Counted from the first letter of the stretch, positions 12,362 to 24,600 are shown. The stretch: 64,000 nt of DNA from Mesostigma viride (GCA_009746045.1 RPFO01000291.1:1-64000), one strand, 5' to 3'. Notes: generated by a model not told the origin, from the sequence alone. A program made the numbers and translations.

Positions 12362-12417
12362 GATAGCCAGGGATTTTTCGGAAGATCCTCACCCTTCTGC
12401 TTGTAAATCAGGGACAA

Positions 12418-13300
12418 ATGTGGATGGATGGATGGATGGATGGATGGATGGATGGATGGATGGATGGATGGATGGATGGATGGATGGATGGATGGATGGA
12501 TGGATGGATGGATGGATGGATGGATGGATGGATGGATGGATGGATGGATGGATGGATGGATGGATGGATGGATGGATGGATGGATGCATGGATGCATGGA
12601 TGGATGGATGGGTGGGTGGGTGGGTGGGTGGGTGGGTGGGTGGGTGGGTGGGTGGGTGGGTGGGTGGGTGGGTGGGTGGGTGGGTGGGTGGGTGGGTGGG
12701 TGGGTGGGTGGGTGGGTGGGTGGGTGTATCGGTGGGTGGGCGAGTGGGCGGGTGGGCGGGTGGGCGGGTGGGCGGGTGGGCGGGTGGGCGGGTGGGCAGG
12801 TGGGCGGGTGGGTGGGTGGGTGGTGGGTGGGTGGGTGGGTGGGTGGGTGGGTGGGTGGGTGGGTGGGTGGGTGGGTGGGTGGGTGGGTGGGTGGGTGGGT
12901 GGGTGGGTGGGCGAGTGGGTGGGTGGGTGGGTGGGTGGGTGGGCGAGTGGGTGGGTGGGCGAGTGGGTGAGTGGGCGAGTGGGTGGGTGGGTGGGTGGGT
13001 GGGTGGGTGGGTGGGTGGGTGGGTGGGTGGGTGGGTGGGTGGGTGGGTGGGTGGGTGGGTGGGCGAGGGTGGGTGGGTGGGTGGGTGGGTGGCCTGGGTG
13101 GGTGGGTGGGTGGGTGGGTGGGTGGGTGGGTGGGTGGGTGGGTGGGTGGGTGGGTGGGTGGGTGGGTGGGTGGTGGGTGGTGGGTGGGTGGGTGGGTGGG
13201 TGGGTGGGTGGGTGGTGGGTGGGTGGGTGGGTGGGTGGATGGATGGATGGATGGATGGATGGATGGGTGGGTGGGTGGATAGGTGGATGGTTTAATGGAT
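12418..13300. repeat. (ATGG)n then (GGGT)n microsatellite
   Basis: About 45 units of ATGG (12,418-12,610) switch abruptly to about 160 units of mostly GGGT with GGGC and GAGT variants, and return to ATGG after 13,235. The T-to-G change between blocks suggests one tract evolved from the other. The G-rich strand has the spacing needed for G-quadruplexes. It lies just 3' of the GT90 gene. Confidence 0.97.
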
Positions 13301-13366
13301 GGACGGCGTTCCATTTGTTTGCAGGGTGTGAATAAAAGCAGCATCACTGTACCAATAGCGCGAAGT

Positions 13367-14645
13367 TCAAGGAGGGTTGACTTGCGTAGGGGGGGGGAAG
13401 ACCTGCCTCATCTCTGGTCGCGGTTTATACCCCAACACCTGCGCATAGCTTTTCATCAGCTGCCGCCAGTAGCACAGGCGGGCGTCCAGGTGCAGATGGG
13501 TCAGGGCGAACAAGCGCCCCTTTTCCGCGATGCGCCGGGCCTGCTCGTCGTTCTCCCTTGCCCACTGCACCAGCGATTCAGCGTCCCAGGGCGTCTCCTC
13601 CCACCAAGGCACGTAGTGCTCCCATGCCTTGAGGCCGCCCTCGAAGTGAAGCCGGAACACACTCTTCTGCTTGAACACCAACGACCCCAGGCCTAGCTGT
13701 TCGAAAAAGCGGTTGGTGGGACCGATGCCGTCGATGATGGCCAGGTACTTGTGGTCTGAGTGTTCACGGAGGTGGGCAAAGCGGCCCCAAGCGATGTCAA
13801 CCGTTTCATTCAGGATGCGGCTGACGTTCTTCGCCACGTAGGGCCGAAGAGATTCAGTCGAATAACCCTCGCCCGTCTCCTTGCGGCACTGCGGGCAGAC
13901 GAGATAGCTAAGATAATTGCCGTAGAGCCGATCTTTCTTCTTCTCCCAAGGCGTCAGATTGGCCTGGTTCTGAATCAAGGGAAGCACTCCGTCGTCGAAA
14001 TTATTCCACTTAAAACCCCATCCGGGGACAGCATAGTCGGAGTAACCATCGGTGGAGAAGTAGTAGCCCAAGGGCGCCCAGGTCACGTTACGGCGGAGCT
14101 TGGTGGCAGCATCGAATGTCCTGTGGTCCCTGGTGGGCCCGTCATTCACCATTACCACCATCTCCACGTCCGGCAGCTCGGCGCCGTAACGGTCCACCAG
14201 GGCCTGCAGCTCCTCAAAGTGCATCTTGAATTGCTGCAGTGAAGCGTATCGGGAAGAAATTGAAGCTCATGTTATGGGAGGTAACTAAACATCGGTGATT
14301 AAATGAAAGAATTCGCGATGGGATAGCGGAGCGATGAGTTGTTTCTACCGCGTCACGTACCACCGTTTGGGGAATGGTCTCGTCGAGGTTGACGAGGGAA
14401 TACAGGTTTCCTTTGTAGATCATGAAGGCGAAAGCGTTCAGGTCGCGCGAGTTGAGGGCCTCGGTCATCATATCAAAGGAAATCTCATTGCCGTAATACG
14501 GCCTGAGGTCGGAGTAAATTTGACTATATAATGCCCGGTGCTTACTGCAGTCATAGCTCATGTCAGCAGCGCTAGCAGTTGCTAATTGCTCAGCGGCAGA
14601 GATTAGGAGGAAGATAAAGACAGCTAGAGGGAGGAATGGAAGCAT
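13367..14645 (-). CDS. GT90 (CAP10-type) glycosyltransferase, 2 exons
   Basis: Exon 1 is 14645-14361 and exon 2 is 14233-13367 (minus), joined by a phase-0 GTACGT donor and a CACTGCAG acceptor; about 383 residues. The N-terminus [18 protein letters not shown] is a signal peptide or anchor, so the enzyme probably acts in the secretory pathway. The body follows the CAP10/POGLUT pattern: [28 protein letters not shown] with a later W-N-N, then [28 protein letters not shown] and [10 protein letters not shown]. These last blocks form the conserved donor-sugar part of the family. Two Cys pairs are visible (CPQC and an early DCSK). No KDEL-like tail. The family O-glycosylates proteins or makes polysaccharides; the substrate here is unknown. 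Confidence 0.82.
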
Positions 14646-15240
14646 CCTTTTGCGGGCAGACTATTATACATTAAGGGGATAATTGGATCAGGCGCCTTAT
14701 CATTAACATTTCCGCCTGTTACAGACCTCATTAGGCTGAAACCGAAACCACCATTTTCCTTGCGGTGTATTCTTCTCAGGCACGACTCACATGAGGCTCG
14801 GTGAACTCCGTCGGTGAACTCTTTGTGAACTGGGTCGACGGCCGGGTCGCCACCGGCGCTTCACCGGCCCTTCACTTCGAGTTCACGCACTCACATGAGT
14901 CGCAACGACGTCGTGAACTGCTTGCTAGTGAACTGGCTCTGGAGGCGCGGGAAGTCAGCCCAGATTTCGCGGGAAAGGGCGCAAACGTCAAGCAAGTGCA
15001 TGATGCATCCGGGCATGCTGGCTAACATGCACGTCTTGTCCAGCTGTAAACCACTATTTTCTGCACCACTAATTTGATACAGTGCTGCAGAAATATGATA
15101 AAAACGCGCCGTTGACCTGTCGTGCATGTCGCTTTTCCAGCTACCTGTCTGCGTTCGCTTTCTTTGCAAGTTTTTCCAGGTGTTGGTGCCAGTGCTTCTC
15201 TGTCGATATTGTTTCAAAGCCGGTTTGTTTATTGGCTGGG
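14646..15240. other. GT90 upstream region, no gene recognised
   Basis: Contains the presumed GT90 promoter on the minus strand. A run of CACATGAG/GTGAACTC repeats at 14,785-14,945 forms short direct and inverted repeats. No convincing open frame. Confidence 0.45.
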
Positions 15241-15555
15241 GACGACCCCAGAGCCGCCCGCCGTCACATGCACAAAACATGCCATATCTCGCTGGAGGCG
15301 TTCGGTTATTTACTGGAGAAAGTCGGCCGGATCAGCGAGCCGAATCTCCAGACAACGGCGGGCGCGGGCTCCGGTTGGACGTGGTAAGACCCGAGCAAAT
15401 GCTCATTGGTGCATTAGAGTGGCTTTCTCATAGCTGCGACTATGGTACCTTGGAGCGTGTATATGGCATCGCTTCAAACACGTGGTCCAAAAATGGGGAA
15501 CGCCCTGGCATTCTACGAGAACTTAAAGACGCTTTAAACAGCAAACAGCGGGCGT
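15241..15555 (+). pseudogene. Decayed PIF/Harbinger transposase N-terminal fragment
   Basis: Two adjacent plus-strand frames carry the typical PIF/Harbinger N-terminal pattern. HISLEAFGYLLEKVGRISEP matches the MSxExFxxLLxxL helix. After a frame change at about 15,370, RPEQMLIGALEWLSHSCDY and YGIASNTW match the helix-turn-helix in which PEQxLxxALxxLAxGxxY is followed by GxSxSTV. The reading frame then stops and the DDE domain is absent; the sequence runs into microsatellites at 15.66 kb. It is a DNA-transposon relic, probably cut off when the repeat expanded. Confidence 0.6.
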
Positions 15556-15656
15556 AGGTTCCGGCTGGACGCCTATGGTAACCTGGACTGTGTATACGTC
15601 GTCGCTGCAAACGCAATGCCCTGCCCACCCATACGTGCATGTGCACATGTGGCATG

Positions 15657-15930
15657 TGCGCATGCACACGCACACGCACACGCACACGCACACGCACACG
15701 CACACGCACACGCACACGCACACGCACACGCACACGCACACGCACACGCGCACGCGCACGCGCACGCGCACGCGCACGCCCACGCGCACGCACACGCACA
15801 CGCACACGCACACGCACACGCACACGCACACGCACACGCACACGCACACACGCACACGCACACGCACACGCACACGGCACGCACACGCACACGCACACGC
15901 ACACGCACACGCACACGCACACGCACATCT
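15657..15930. repeat. (CACACG)n / (CGCACG)n microsatellite
   Basis: Alternating purine-pyrimidine tract of CACACG units with a CGCGCA-rich centre at 15,750-15,790. This composition favours left-handed DNA. Long open frames of alternating His/Thr or Arg/Val across it are artefacts. Confidence 0.97.
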
Positions 15931-15932
15931 AG

Positions 15933-15934
<2 letters not shown>

Positions 15935-16017
<83 letters not shown>
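15935..16017. repeat. (TC)n microsatellite, about 41 units
   Basis: Uninterrupted TC dinucleotide run directly adjoining the CACACG tract and the larger polypyrimidine block. Confidence 0.98.
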
Positions 16018-16018
<1 letters not shown>

Positions 16019-16942
16019 CTCTCCTCCTCCCTCCCCCCCCCTCCTCCCTCCCCTCCCCCGTCCTCCCCTCCTCCTCTCCTCCTCTCCTCCCTCCCTCCCT
16101 CCTCCCTCCTCCTCCTCCCTCCTCCCTCCTCTCCCTCCTCCCTCCCCCTCCTCCCTCCCTCCCTCTCCTCCCTCCTCCTCCCTCCTCCCTCCCTCCCCCT
16201 CTCCCTCCCTCCCTCCTCCCTCCCTCCTCCTCCTCCCTCCCTCCTCCCCCTCCTCCTCCTCCCTCCTCCTCTCCCTCCCTCCTCCCTCCCTCCTCCCTCC
16301 CCTCCCTCCTCCCTCCCTCCCTCCCTCCCTCTCCCTCCTCCTCCTCCTCCCTCCCTCCCTCCTCCCTCCTCCCTCCCTCCCTCCCTCTCCTCCTCCCTCC
16401 CTCCCTCCCTCCCCTCCTCCTCCCTCCCTCCCTCCCCTCCTCCCTCCTCCCTCCCTCCCTCCTCTCCTCCCTCCCTCCTCCCTCCTCCCCCTCCTCCCTC
16501 CCTCCCCTCCCTCCTCTCCTCCCTCCCTCCCTCCCTCCTCCCTCCTCCTCCCTCCCTCCCTCTCCTCCCTCCCTCCTCCCTCCCTCCTCCTCCCTCCCTC
16601 CCTCCCCTCCTCCCTCCCTCCTCCTCCCTCCCTCCTCCCTCCTCTCCTCCTCCCTCCTCCCTCTCCCCCTCCCTCCTCCTCCCTCCCTCCCTCCCTCCCT
16701 CCTCCCTCCTCCTCCTCCCTCCCTCCCTCCTCCCTCTCCTCCTCCCTCCCTCCCTCCCTCCCTCCCTCCTCCCTCCTCCCTCCCTCCCTCCTCCTCCCCC
16801 TCCTCCCTCCTCTCCCTCCTCCCTCTCCTCCCTCCCCTCCCTCCTCCTCCTCCCTCCTCCTCTCCTCCCTCCCTCCTCCTCCTCCCTCCCTCCCTCCTCC
16901 CTCCCTCCCTCCTCCTCCTCCCTCCCTCCTCCCCCTCCCTCA
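16018..16942. repeat. 925-bp pure polypyrimidine tract
   Basis: The plus strand is almost entirely C and T (CCTCC, CCTCCCT and CTCC units). It joins the TC run for about 1 kb of homopyrimidine/homopurine DNA, a classic context for triplex (H-DNA). Frames of 450-500 codons across it, on both strands, are low-complexity Ser/Pro/Leu or Glu/Gly/Arg strings and are not genes. Confidence 0.97.
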
Positions 16943-17283
16943 TTCATACACCCGTTCATTCATGCATGCAGCCGCTCATCATTAACACGCCTCCGTTGGG
17001 AAACTCACGGGGTATGAACTATGAAACGCGGGCGGTAAGAAAGGAAGAAGGAGCCGCCTCCCCAACATGCCGCCCGGCAAAGGCAGCGATGGGCCGTCCA
17101 AGAGGGAAACACTGCGCTTTGCCTTGTACGCCGGGGTGCTGAGGCGACGTGCGGGCACTGTCGCGTGCATGTAAATTTGCCTGCCCGCCCCAGTCCTTCT
17201 CGGAACGCCTCCCCAGAGCATGGCGTCATGGTAAGAGCTCTTTTCGCCCGTCGCCGGAAGCTTAAACCGCAAGAATACGCCGG

Positions 17284-17721
17284 TTAATGACCAGAAAATG
17301 GGGGGTTGTCGACGTTATAAACCAGTAGCTGTGGTTTTTCCCGCACCCCGAGCACACTCCGGACGGGGCCAGCAAGCCCCGCCCGCAGGATAAACACCGG
17401 GCGATGTTGCTGCGCCCAAGGGAAGTCATATAGCTGCAAGAAAAGACATGAAAGCGATTAAAAGCACGACATGCAGTGTTGCCCCTGTCAGCGCTCCTAT
17501 AATTCTCACTTTTTCGCGGAAGGGGCATAAAAATTGGAAACGCAAAATTAAGGGAAATGCATCGCTGGGTTTCTTTGAAATGATGTAAGGAACTGGTAGA
17601 ATATGTGTTCATGACCACCGAGAGCATGTTTTTCCTGTCTGTGTTTTACCTTGCACACACACGGGTCGGGCCGGTTGGTGTGCAAAACGCCCGCCTGCTG
17701 CCCAGTGCCCACGTGCCCTCG
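17284..17721 (-). CDS. Two orphan terminal exons of an unrecognised gene
   Basis: On the minus strand, exon 17721-17650 is bounded by TTTTTTTTCTGCAG and a GTAAAACAC donor. Exon 17433-17284 follows a CTTTTCTTGCAG acceptor and ends in TAA. Both are phase 0 and open in the same frame. The first includes GVLHTNRPDPCVCK and the second LYDFPWAQQHRPVF, then GVREKPQLLVYNVD. Upstream exons would lie in 17.7-17.9 kb or have been lost where a retroposon copy begins at about 17.93 kb. I do not recognise the protein. The strong splice signals and absence of stops are the only support. Confidence 0.35.
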
Positions 17722-17929
17722 CTGCAGAAAAAAAAGAAACTGTTTTTCAGGTTTTTTAATGTACGATACTTTTCCTTATGTAATCAACGTCCGAACAAGC
17801 GAAATAACGTCCAAAATGGTTGCGTAATCAGCTCGCAATAAATTTTCGCGTCACCATAGCCGTGCACACCGAATTTCAGTCAACATTGCACGCGCGCACC
17901 GAATTTCGTCAACTTTCGCGCGGGCATTA

Positions 17930-19123
17930 CTGGGGCATGCAAGGCGCAGCGCCGGACTGATGTGCTCCTTGGATGCAGTCCCTCGAGGAGCTTTGGCCCC
18001 CCAAGCCCCTCTCCACCACCTTAACCGGATCCTCCATCCGCTCCCTCCTTAAGGAGCCTCGAGCAGCACGTGGCCCCCATCGCTGCAGATGTGGCGGCCA
18101 TGGGCAGCACGCTGACTGCCGAGCTCGACAGACCCCCTCCTCTCCACCATTTCCACCGCCACCTCCACCCTCCTCGCCTCCTCCGAGGTCCGCCACCATC
18201 CCCTCCTCCGCCATCACCGCCCAGCTCCGCGACATCGACCAGCGTCTCAAGAACATGCAATGCAATCGCTATCGAGGTCCTGCAGAACACCGCAGGCCTC
18301 ACCGCCCAGGCGGTGAAGGACATTGCCGCCAAAACACTGCCCCTGCTGGCCTGCCGGGCCGGCGATGCTCCTCCCATCACGACCTGGGCGGATATGCACA
18401 CCACCTCCACCACCTCCGCCGTCGCAGCCCAGCTCCAACGGCAGACGCTTGACCTCCGCGAGGAGGCCGAGCTCGCCAAGCGCAGCCTCAACGCCATTCT
18501 CAAGAACTTCGCCATGGAGGAAGGTGAGAATTCCGAGAAGCTTGCACGTGCGTTTGAGAGCAAAATCCTTGCACGCATGGGCCTTCTTGGTGAGACTAAG
18601 CTGACCGCCCACCGCCTCCGTCCCCCGCGCGCGGGGTAAGGCAGGGGCGCCTCCGCTTCTTCTCATCTTTGAGAGCCCAGTGGACAACTTAGATTTCGTT
18701 TCTCAGACGCCGCAAGCGGCTCGAGAAGACTCACTTCACCGTGGACGACGACTAATTGACCCTGGCGCAGCAACAACGGTGACAGGAGCTATGGCCGACC
18801 TACCTCCAGCTAGCTCCGGCAGACCAAGGCGGGCCAGCCGGTGTACTGGAAGGGGGCGGCCATCTACGTCGGCCACAAGCCCTGCCGCGCGACCCCCTCG
18901 ACCACCGCGGCCCCAGCCTGTCCTCCAGAAGCCCCAGCCTAGGGGAATACAGCAGCAGTAGTGTAGAATAGTTAGACAGCGGCCTTGTACATGCCCGCCT
19001 ACTACAGGCACTATACCAGCTGATGCCTAGCATTTTTAGTCATGTACATGTGTGTCTATGATGAGCCAGGCCCTCCAGATGATGCCTAGCTTTATTTTAT
19101 TGCGCAGTGCCCATGCAGGGAGT
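17930..19123 (+). mobile_element. LINE-like copy G, 5' portion (interrupted by copy B)
   Basis: ORF1-like sequence homologous to copies B and F: a helical segment (QLRDIDQRL; LREEAELAKRSLNAI), an RRM-like start (EEGENSEKLARAFESK), and LTAHRLPRARG-type sequence in broken frames. It is 5'-truncated: the start boxes seen in B and F are missing. The 3' part continues after copy B at 20,706, because the 10-bp sequence TGCAGGGAGT is present on both sides of B. No reverse transcriptase frame is present. Confidence 0.75.
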
Positions 19124-20705
19124 TGTTCCCCTTATACACGAGCCACGAGCCACGAGGTAGCCATGGCTGACGGCGGAGCTCATAAATTTCACGTTTGAGC
19201 ACCGAATTTAGCCGTGAATATCACTATCGCTTCGTCTTTCTAAGACGCACGTGCTGATATAATTTTCCGAATCTAAAACGCAACATATGACGAGCAAACG
19301 CCTGTCGACGCAACGCAGTTTGGCGGACGCGCTCGCCCATTCATGAAAATGCGGCAGCTGCGGCTGCAGCTTTGCCAGCTCCGGCAGGCAGCGGTGACAC
19401 TAGTCGTGCAGTAGTGGTGGTCGCCCAGCAACCTCCCGGGCTCGATGCCTCGCCATCGGCATCGCCTGACCCTAAACGCGCCCGCTCAGCCGATAAAACA
19501 GGAGGGTCTTCACGCCCCTCGGAACCGCGCTGTCGGCTCCAACCTTTCCAGGTCGATGATCACGACTGGAGGCCAACATGTCTCCGTCAGATGCTCTGCA
19601 CTGCATCTTCCTCGGGGACTTCGCCTCACTTTACGACCTGTGCCTCCATCTCCACGACAACAATCGCCTCCTCCTCCTGGACGGCCGCCGCTGGAACAAC
19701 ATCAGCACGCTGTTCGGGTGCCCCCGCCCCCAACTCCAGCACACCATCCTCAACTCCCTTCTCCAGCGCTCTGACGGCGAGATCTGGGCTCCATCCATTT
19801 CCGCCCCCACCCTCCGCTCCATCCTCACGGAAGCCTTCCAGCAGCACGTGACCCCCCTTGCTGCCGACGTAGCAGCAATCGGTGGCACGCTGACTGCTGA
19901 ACTTCCTCACATTTCCACCGCCGCCGCCTCCACCTCCACTGCCATTTCCGCCTCCACTGCCGACATCCAAGCCCAGCTCCTCGACCTCGACCAACACCTT
20001 CAAGCCACCGCCACGTACCGCCCTTGAGAGCTTGCATGACACCGGTCGCCGGCCTCACCGCCCAGGCGGTGAAGGATCATCGCTGCCCAGCCGGCGCCTG
20101 CTGGCCCGGCCGGCGATGCTCCCTCCACCTGGGCGGACTTGCTTAAAAGCAGCACACCACCTCCACCACCTCCACCATCACGGCACAACTCAAGCAACAA
20201 GCCCTCGACCTTCGCGAGGAAGCCGACATCGCCAGGCGCAGCCACAATGTCATCGTCAAGCACTTCAACCAGCCGGCAGGTGAGACCCCCACGAGCCTTC
20301 TCGAGGCATTTAAGCGCGACATTTTTGCCCCCATGCTACTCACTGGTGAGCTGGACATGTCGGCTGTCCGCCTCCCCCGCGCGCGGGGGAAGGCTGGCCC
20401 GGCACCCGTGCTCCTCACCTTTAAGTTCTGTTGAGAAGCCATGCCCTAGCTCTAGCTTGTATAGCCATGATGATCTTCCTCCCCCGTGCCGGGATCCCCT
20501 TAGTTGGGTTGATCATGAACCCGAGACAGCATGGTGGTGCCGGTGCCCTTGAGGCACCTAGAGCAAGTGTTGCTTACATTCCACCCTTGCAGGAAGTAGC
20601 CCAGAATGTATTAAAAGCCATGCCCCTTCTCTGGGATATGTGCTACATGTACTCCCAATTAACGGAGTTATGTTTCTAATTAATTAATTAATTAGTGCAG
20701 GGAGT
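19114..20705 (+). mobile_element. LINE-like copy B, full length, with 10-bp target duplication
   Basis: Element 19,124-20,695 (1,572 bp) flanked by TGCAGGGAGT at 19,114-19,123 and 20,696-20,705. It starts with the GAGCCACGAGCC / ATGGCTGACGGCGGAGC 5' box, then ORF1 at about 19,287 (related to MTSKRPSTQRS). ORF1 is broken into several frames. The helical middle and the RRM-like C-terminal region are recognisable. The 3' UTR (from about 20,433) ends in an ACTCC...GGAGT stem-loop and TTAATTAATTAATTAG. It inserted into copy G. There is no ORF2 between ORF1 and the tail. Confidence 0.85.
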
Positions 20706-20970
20706 CTGCTGAGAAGCCATGCCCTAGCTCTTGTATAGCTATGCTGATCTTCCCCACCTATCATGGGCTCCCCTTAGCTGGGTGTTGCCCGAGACTCTGG
20801 GTGGTGCAGGTGCCCTAGTGCACCTAGAGCAAGTGTTGTTTACATTCCCACCCTTGCAGGAAGTAGCTAAGAATGTATTATAGGCCATATGCCCCTTCTC
20901 TGGGCTATGTGCTATGTACATATACTCCCAACGGAGTTATGTTCCTAATTAATTAATTAATTAATTTATT
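20706..20970 (+). mobile_element. LINE-like copy G, 3' UTR and (TTAA)n tail
   Basis: Continuation of copy G. The sequence CTGAGAAGCCATGCCCTAGCTC to the tail parallels the 3' UTR of copy B (20,433-20,690). It ends with ACTCC-CAAC-GGAGT at 20,924-20,937 and a TTAATTAATTAATTAATT tail. Confidence 0.82.
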
Positions 20971-21645
20971 AATTGATCTGGCCCATCCAAACACATAGGA
21001 CAAAAGGTATAGGAATGTGGTGGACTCGGCACCTGGCACAGCGCCTTCCACGAGGACAAGTGGTGCCACAATATGTACGAGCCTGGCAATACATGGCAGC
21101 TCCTGGGTTCCTGTGGGCAGCACCCACCTTCTGGGCTAAACATAGCAGCGGGCACCCATGTAGGGTGCATGGCGTTCAGCCACCGTGTTTCTTAATTGAT
21201 GGACAAAAAAACTAATCTCCGCGCAGAGAGAGAAGCAACACCCAAGAATGGTGGAAGCTTATACGGTGACCACCCAGTGGCCAATTGTGGATTCGAGAGC
21301 CAACTGTGCATGGGAGCCTTGCGCTACCATCTCTATCAACCAATCAACCAGCCAGCTGCAGCTCGACCGCCCATGCCGGCTTATCGTAAAGCCACTTGAT
21401 TAGTAAAGTGACCCAACCAACATGGCGATGCAGAGAAAACTGGGGCCATTCCATGCTCAAACCCATCCAGCAGCCAGCTCAGAACTTTGGCTGCCCATGT
21501 AGGCTTGAAGTGAGCCCCGTGCCATAGTGCAGTGAGCCGAGGAACATTGGAAGCAGGGAAGACGGGGTCCACAAGGGGGCCTTCACGTGCGCCCCTGCTC
21601 CTGCAGTGTGTTGCCACCCATGCTTGTAACGCGCCACCTGGCCGG
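20971..21645. other. SecY 3' flank, no gene seen
   Basis: Sequence between the retroposon tail and the SecY stop codon, presumably including the SecY 3' UTR (minus). It carries a second copy of the last-exon segment with CTGCAGGAGCAGGGGCGC (plus coordinates about 21,589-21,607). No open frame of known family. Confidence 0.5.
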
Positions 21646-24600
21646 TTACATGCGCGAGCTGCGCCCCTGCTCCTGCAGCGTGTCGTACTGCTGCATGACC
21701 ATCTCCGACTTGACCTTGGTGGCTGTGTCGGTGGCGACACCGACGAGGATGAGCAGGCTGGTGCCGGCGAATCCACGGAACGTGTTCAGGCCCGTGGTGC
21801 CCTCCACCAACGAGGGGGTGGCCGCGAGGATGCCCAGGAAGATGCTGCCCAGGAAGGAGATGCGGGAGAGGACCTGCGCATGTGGGAGAAGGGAAGAAGG
21901 GGACAAAAGAGGTGACCAGGGTTGAATGGGGTGGGGGGCGAGGGGACAACGGGGTGAAAAGGCAACACGAGGCATGACCCTAAAAGTCAGTGCGCATCAT
22001 GAGGCAGAAAACTACAGCAACAAACTGGATGTCCATGCGGCAACTGGCAAGCACTGTCCTTATCACCATCTCGCCTCGTATCACCATCGTGGCTCTTATC
22101 ACCATCTCGCCTCGTATCACCATCTCGCCTCGTATCACCATCTCGCCTCGTATCACCATCTCGCCTCGTATCACCATCTCGCCTCGTATCACCATCTCGC
22201 CTCGTATCACCATCTCGCCTCTTATCACCATCGTGTCTGTCTTTTTTCAGGTTTCAGTGTCTCAAAGGAACCAACGTGCACTGGCCTCACATGGTACGGT
22301 CCTTGCGCCGTGTCGATATGCCATGGCACGCGTACGGGGACGCATCAGACCTGGCACAGCGGGCCATGGCACTGCATGACTTCCGCGCCACACCTTAGTC
22401 AGGCAGTTGGTGCTCACACCATGAGATGCAGATGCTGCTATAGATATTATTATTTCAGTTTACACGTCGCACTTTGGTGAGTTGGTCTGTGGTAGCAATC
22501 AAATGCATAAATGAATAGACCCCGCACCTTGGTCAGGTAGTTTGCAGTGGCGTTGCCAGGCCGGATGGACTGGATGGAGGCGCCGCTCTTCTTCAGCTGC
22601 TCGCTGACGTCGTTTGGATCCAGCTGGAGGAATGTGTAGAAGTAGTTGAAGAAGGCGATCAGCGCCACGTTGATGGGCACGTACAGCGCACCTGCAGGGG
22701 GGTGGGCGGGTTGGTTGGTTGGTGGGGGCGGGCGGGTGGGCGGGCAGGCGGGCAGGCGGGCGGGCGGGCGGGCGGGCGGGCGGGCGGGCGGGCGGGCGGC
22801 GGGCGGGCGGGTGGGTGGGTGGGTGGGTGGGTGGGCAGGAGGCAAGATGGCAGCCAACCATGCGGATAAGGGGGTGGGAGACGGAGGTTAAGTTGCGGAA
22901 GGGAGGGGAAAGCGGCAAAGAGTGGCAATGAGAACGATGCGCGGGGTGTGCGTGAGAGATCCCACTACAGGGGGAGTGATCCCTGTGCTCACATGGCTAG
23001 ATCACACTCAAGGGTCATTTACGTGCTTGCTTGGCTAGAGAGCTGTCCTTGGTCCAAGCCTCCATGTGCCTGCATCCACGGGCCCCACCCCAAACACACC
23101 ACAGGAAGCACGTGGTTGGCCTAGCACACACTCACCCAAACGGCACCTCGTGGCAACGCATGGCACCCAAGTGGGGCAACGCAAGCGGCAGTGCAAGTGC
23201 CAATAGAAGCAAGAACACACGCAGCAACGCAAGTGGCAGTGCAAGTGCCAATAGAAGCAAGAACACACGCAGCAATGCAAGTGGCAACGCAAGCGGCAGT
23301 GCAAGTGCCAATAGAAGCAAGAACACACGCAGCAACGCAAGTGGCAGTGCAAGTGGCAATGCGAAGGGGTCTCAGACATGGCAACGAAAGTGGCACCGTA
23401 TGGACGCATGTTGGCCGGCCACACGCGTGCAAGCATGCCTCCCGGTCACACGTGCGCAGGCATACATACCTCCGGAGTAGAGCGCGTTGGCGGCCCCTTG
23501 CAGGAAGGAGAAGGCGTCGTAGCGCGACAGCACCGCAGGGACGGTGATGACGGAGGAGGCAAAGATGATGGGCATCACACCCGCGCTGTTGACCTGCGGG
23601 AGGGGGGAGAGAATTATTTACACGGGGGGGGGGGGGGGAGCCGTAGAAGATGCCACGTGAGCCAAGCAGCCCAGGCACGTCACAGGAAGCCAAGGCCAGG
23701 AAAGGGAAGCCGAGGGGAGCCAGCCATGGAATCTGACAAAGGGTTAAGGAGCCCGTCACGGTCATGGGTGGCAGGCGCGGGCAGGTGGGACATTCCATCC
23801 ATTGATCGCGATCCATGCCCAGGCGTGGGTTATTGCGCCAGCAACCCATGATGCAATCGATCGCATCCGTAAGGTCACCTTATCTGCCGAGAAAAGAGGG
23901 GGGACGATCTACAGCTTGTGAAAACGTTGACGCAGATGAAGTGGGGCGAAAACAAGGGGGGAGGAGAGCAGAGAAAAAGGGGGAGAAGAGGGGAGAGATG
24001 CGAGGCAGGGGGAGGCTCACGCGAGGCAGGTGCTCTGCTACACGAGGGTTTCGAAACGAGCGGGCCGTAGAGAGCCAGCAAGAGACCTGCCAGGGTGGTC
24101 CGAGACGATTACAGCGGCCACCCAGTCAGAATACTGCCCTGGTGCGCGGCACGTGCAAGTGTGGGCACCGCAGTCAGAGCGCACGGAAACTACCCCATGT
24201 ACAAAGTCTGCTACACAGGTATACAATCCAACCCCGAGAGACAAGGGTGGGCCTTGCTTGGAGCCTAGCTAAGAGCCTAGTTGGCGCGCGGGCCCTAGCG
24301 GGCATACACTACACACATCACGGCCAAGGCGTGCTCATGAGCACACAGTCAACATGTCTTGTGCACACTAGGACGGGGCGGCAGCATGATCTCGTGCTCT
24401 GTTACCGCGGCCAAGGTATTGGCCAACACCTCGTTACCAGGTATTGGCCCAGCTCGTGCTATGATGCTAGGGTGAGTGACATACCTTGAACGGCAGGTAG
24501 CTGCTGCGCTGCAGGCCACCCGCGTTGGCAGAATAACGCGAGGCGTAGTTGACGGGGATCTTCCGCTCCGCCAGCTGTAGGGTAAGGCAAGATGCCCGAT

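Noticed and set aside
12331-13347. Open frames of 180-338 codons across the (ATGG)n/(GGGT)n tract
   Set aside because: Pure tetranucleotide periodicity on both strands; no protein features.
15523-17142. Frames of 450-508 codons on both strands (Ser/Pro/Leu, Glu/Gly/Arg, His/Thr)
   Set aside because: They translate microsatellites and a polypyrimidine tract; presence in several frames at once shows they are artefacts.
18070-20552. Several 80-190 codon frames on both strands treated as separate genes
   Set aside because: They are pieces or shadows of the broken ORF1 of retroposon copies B and G.
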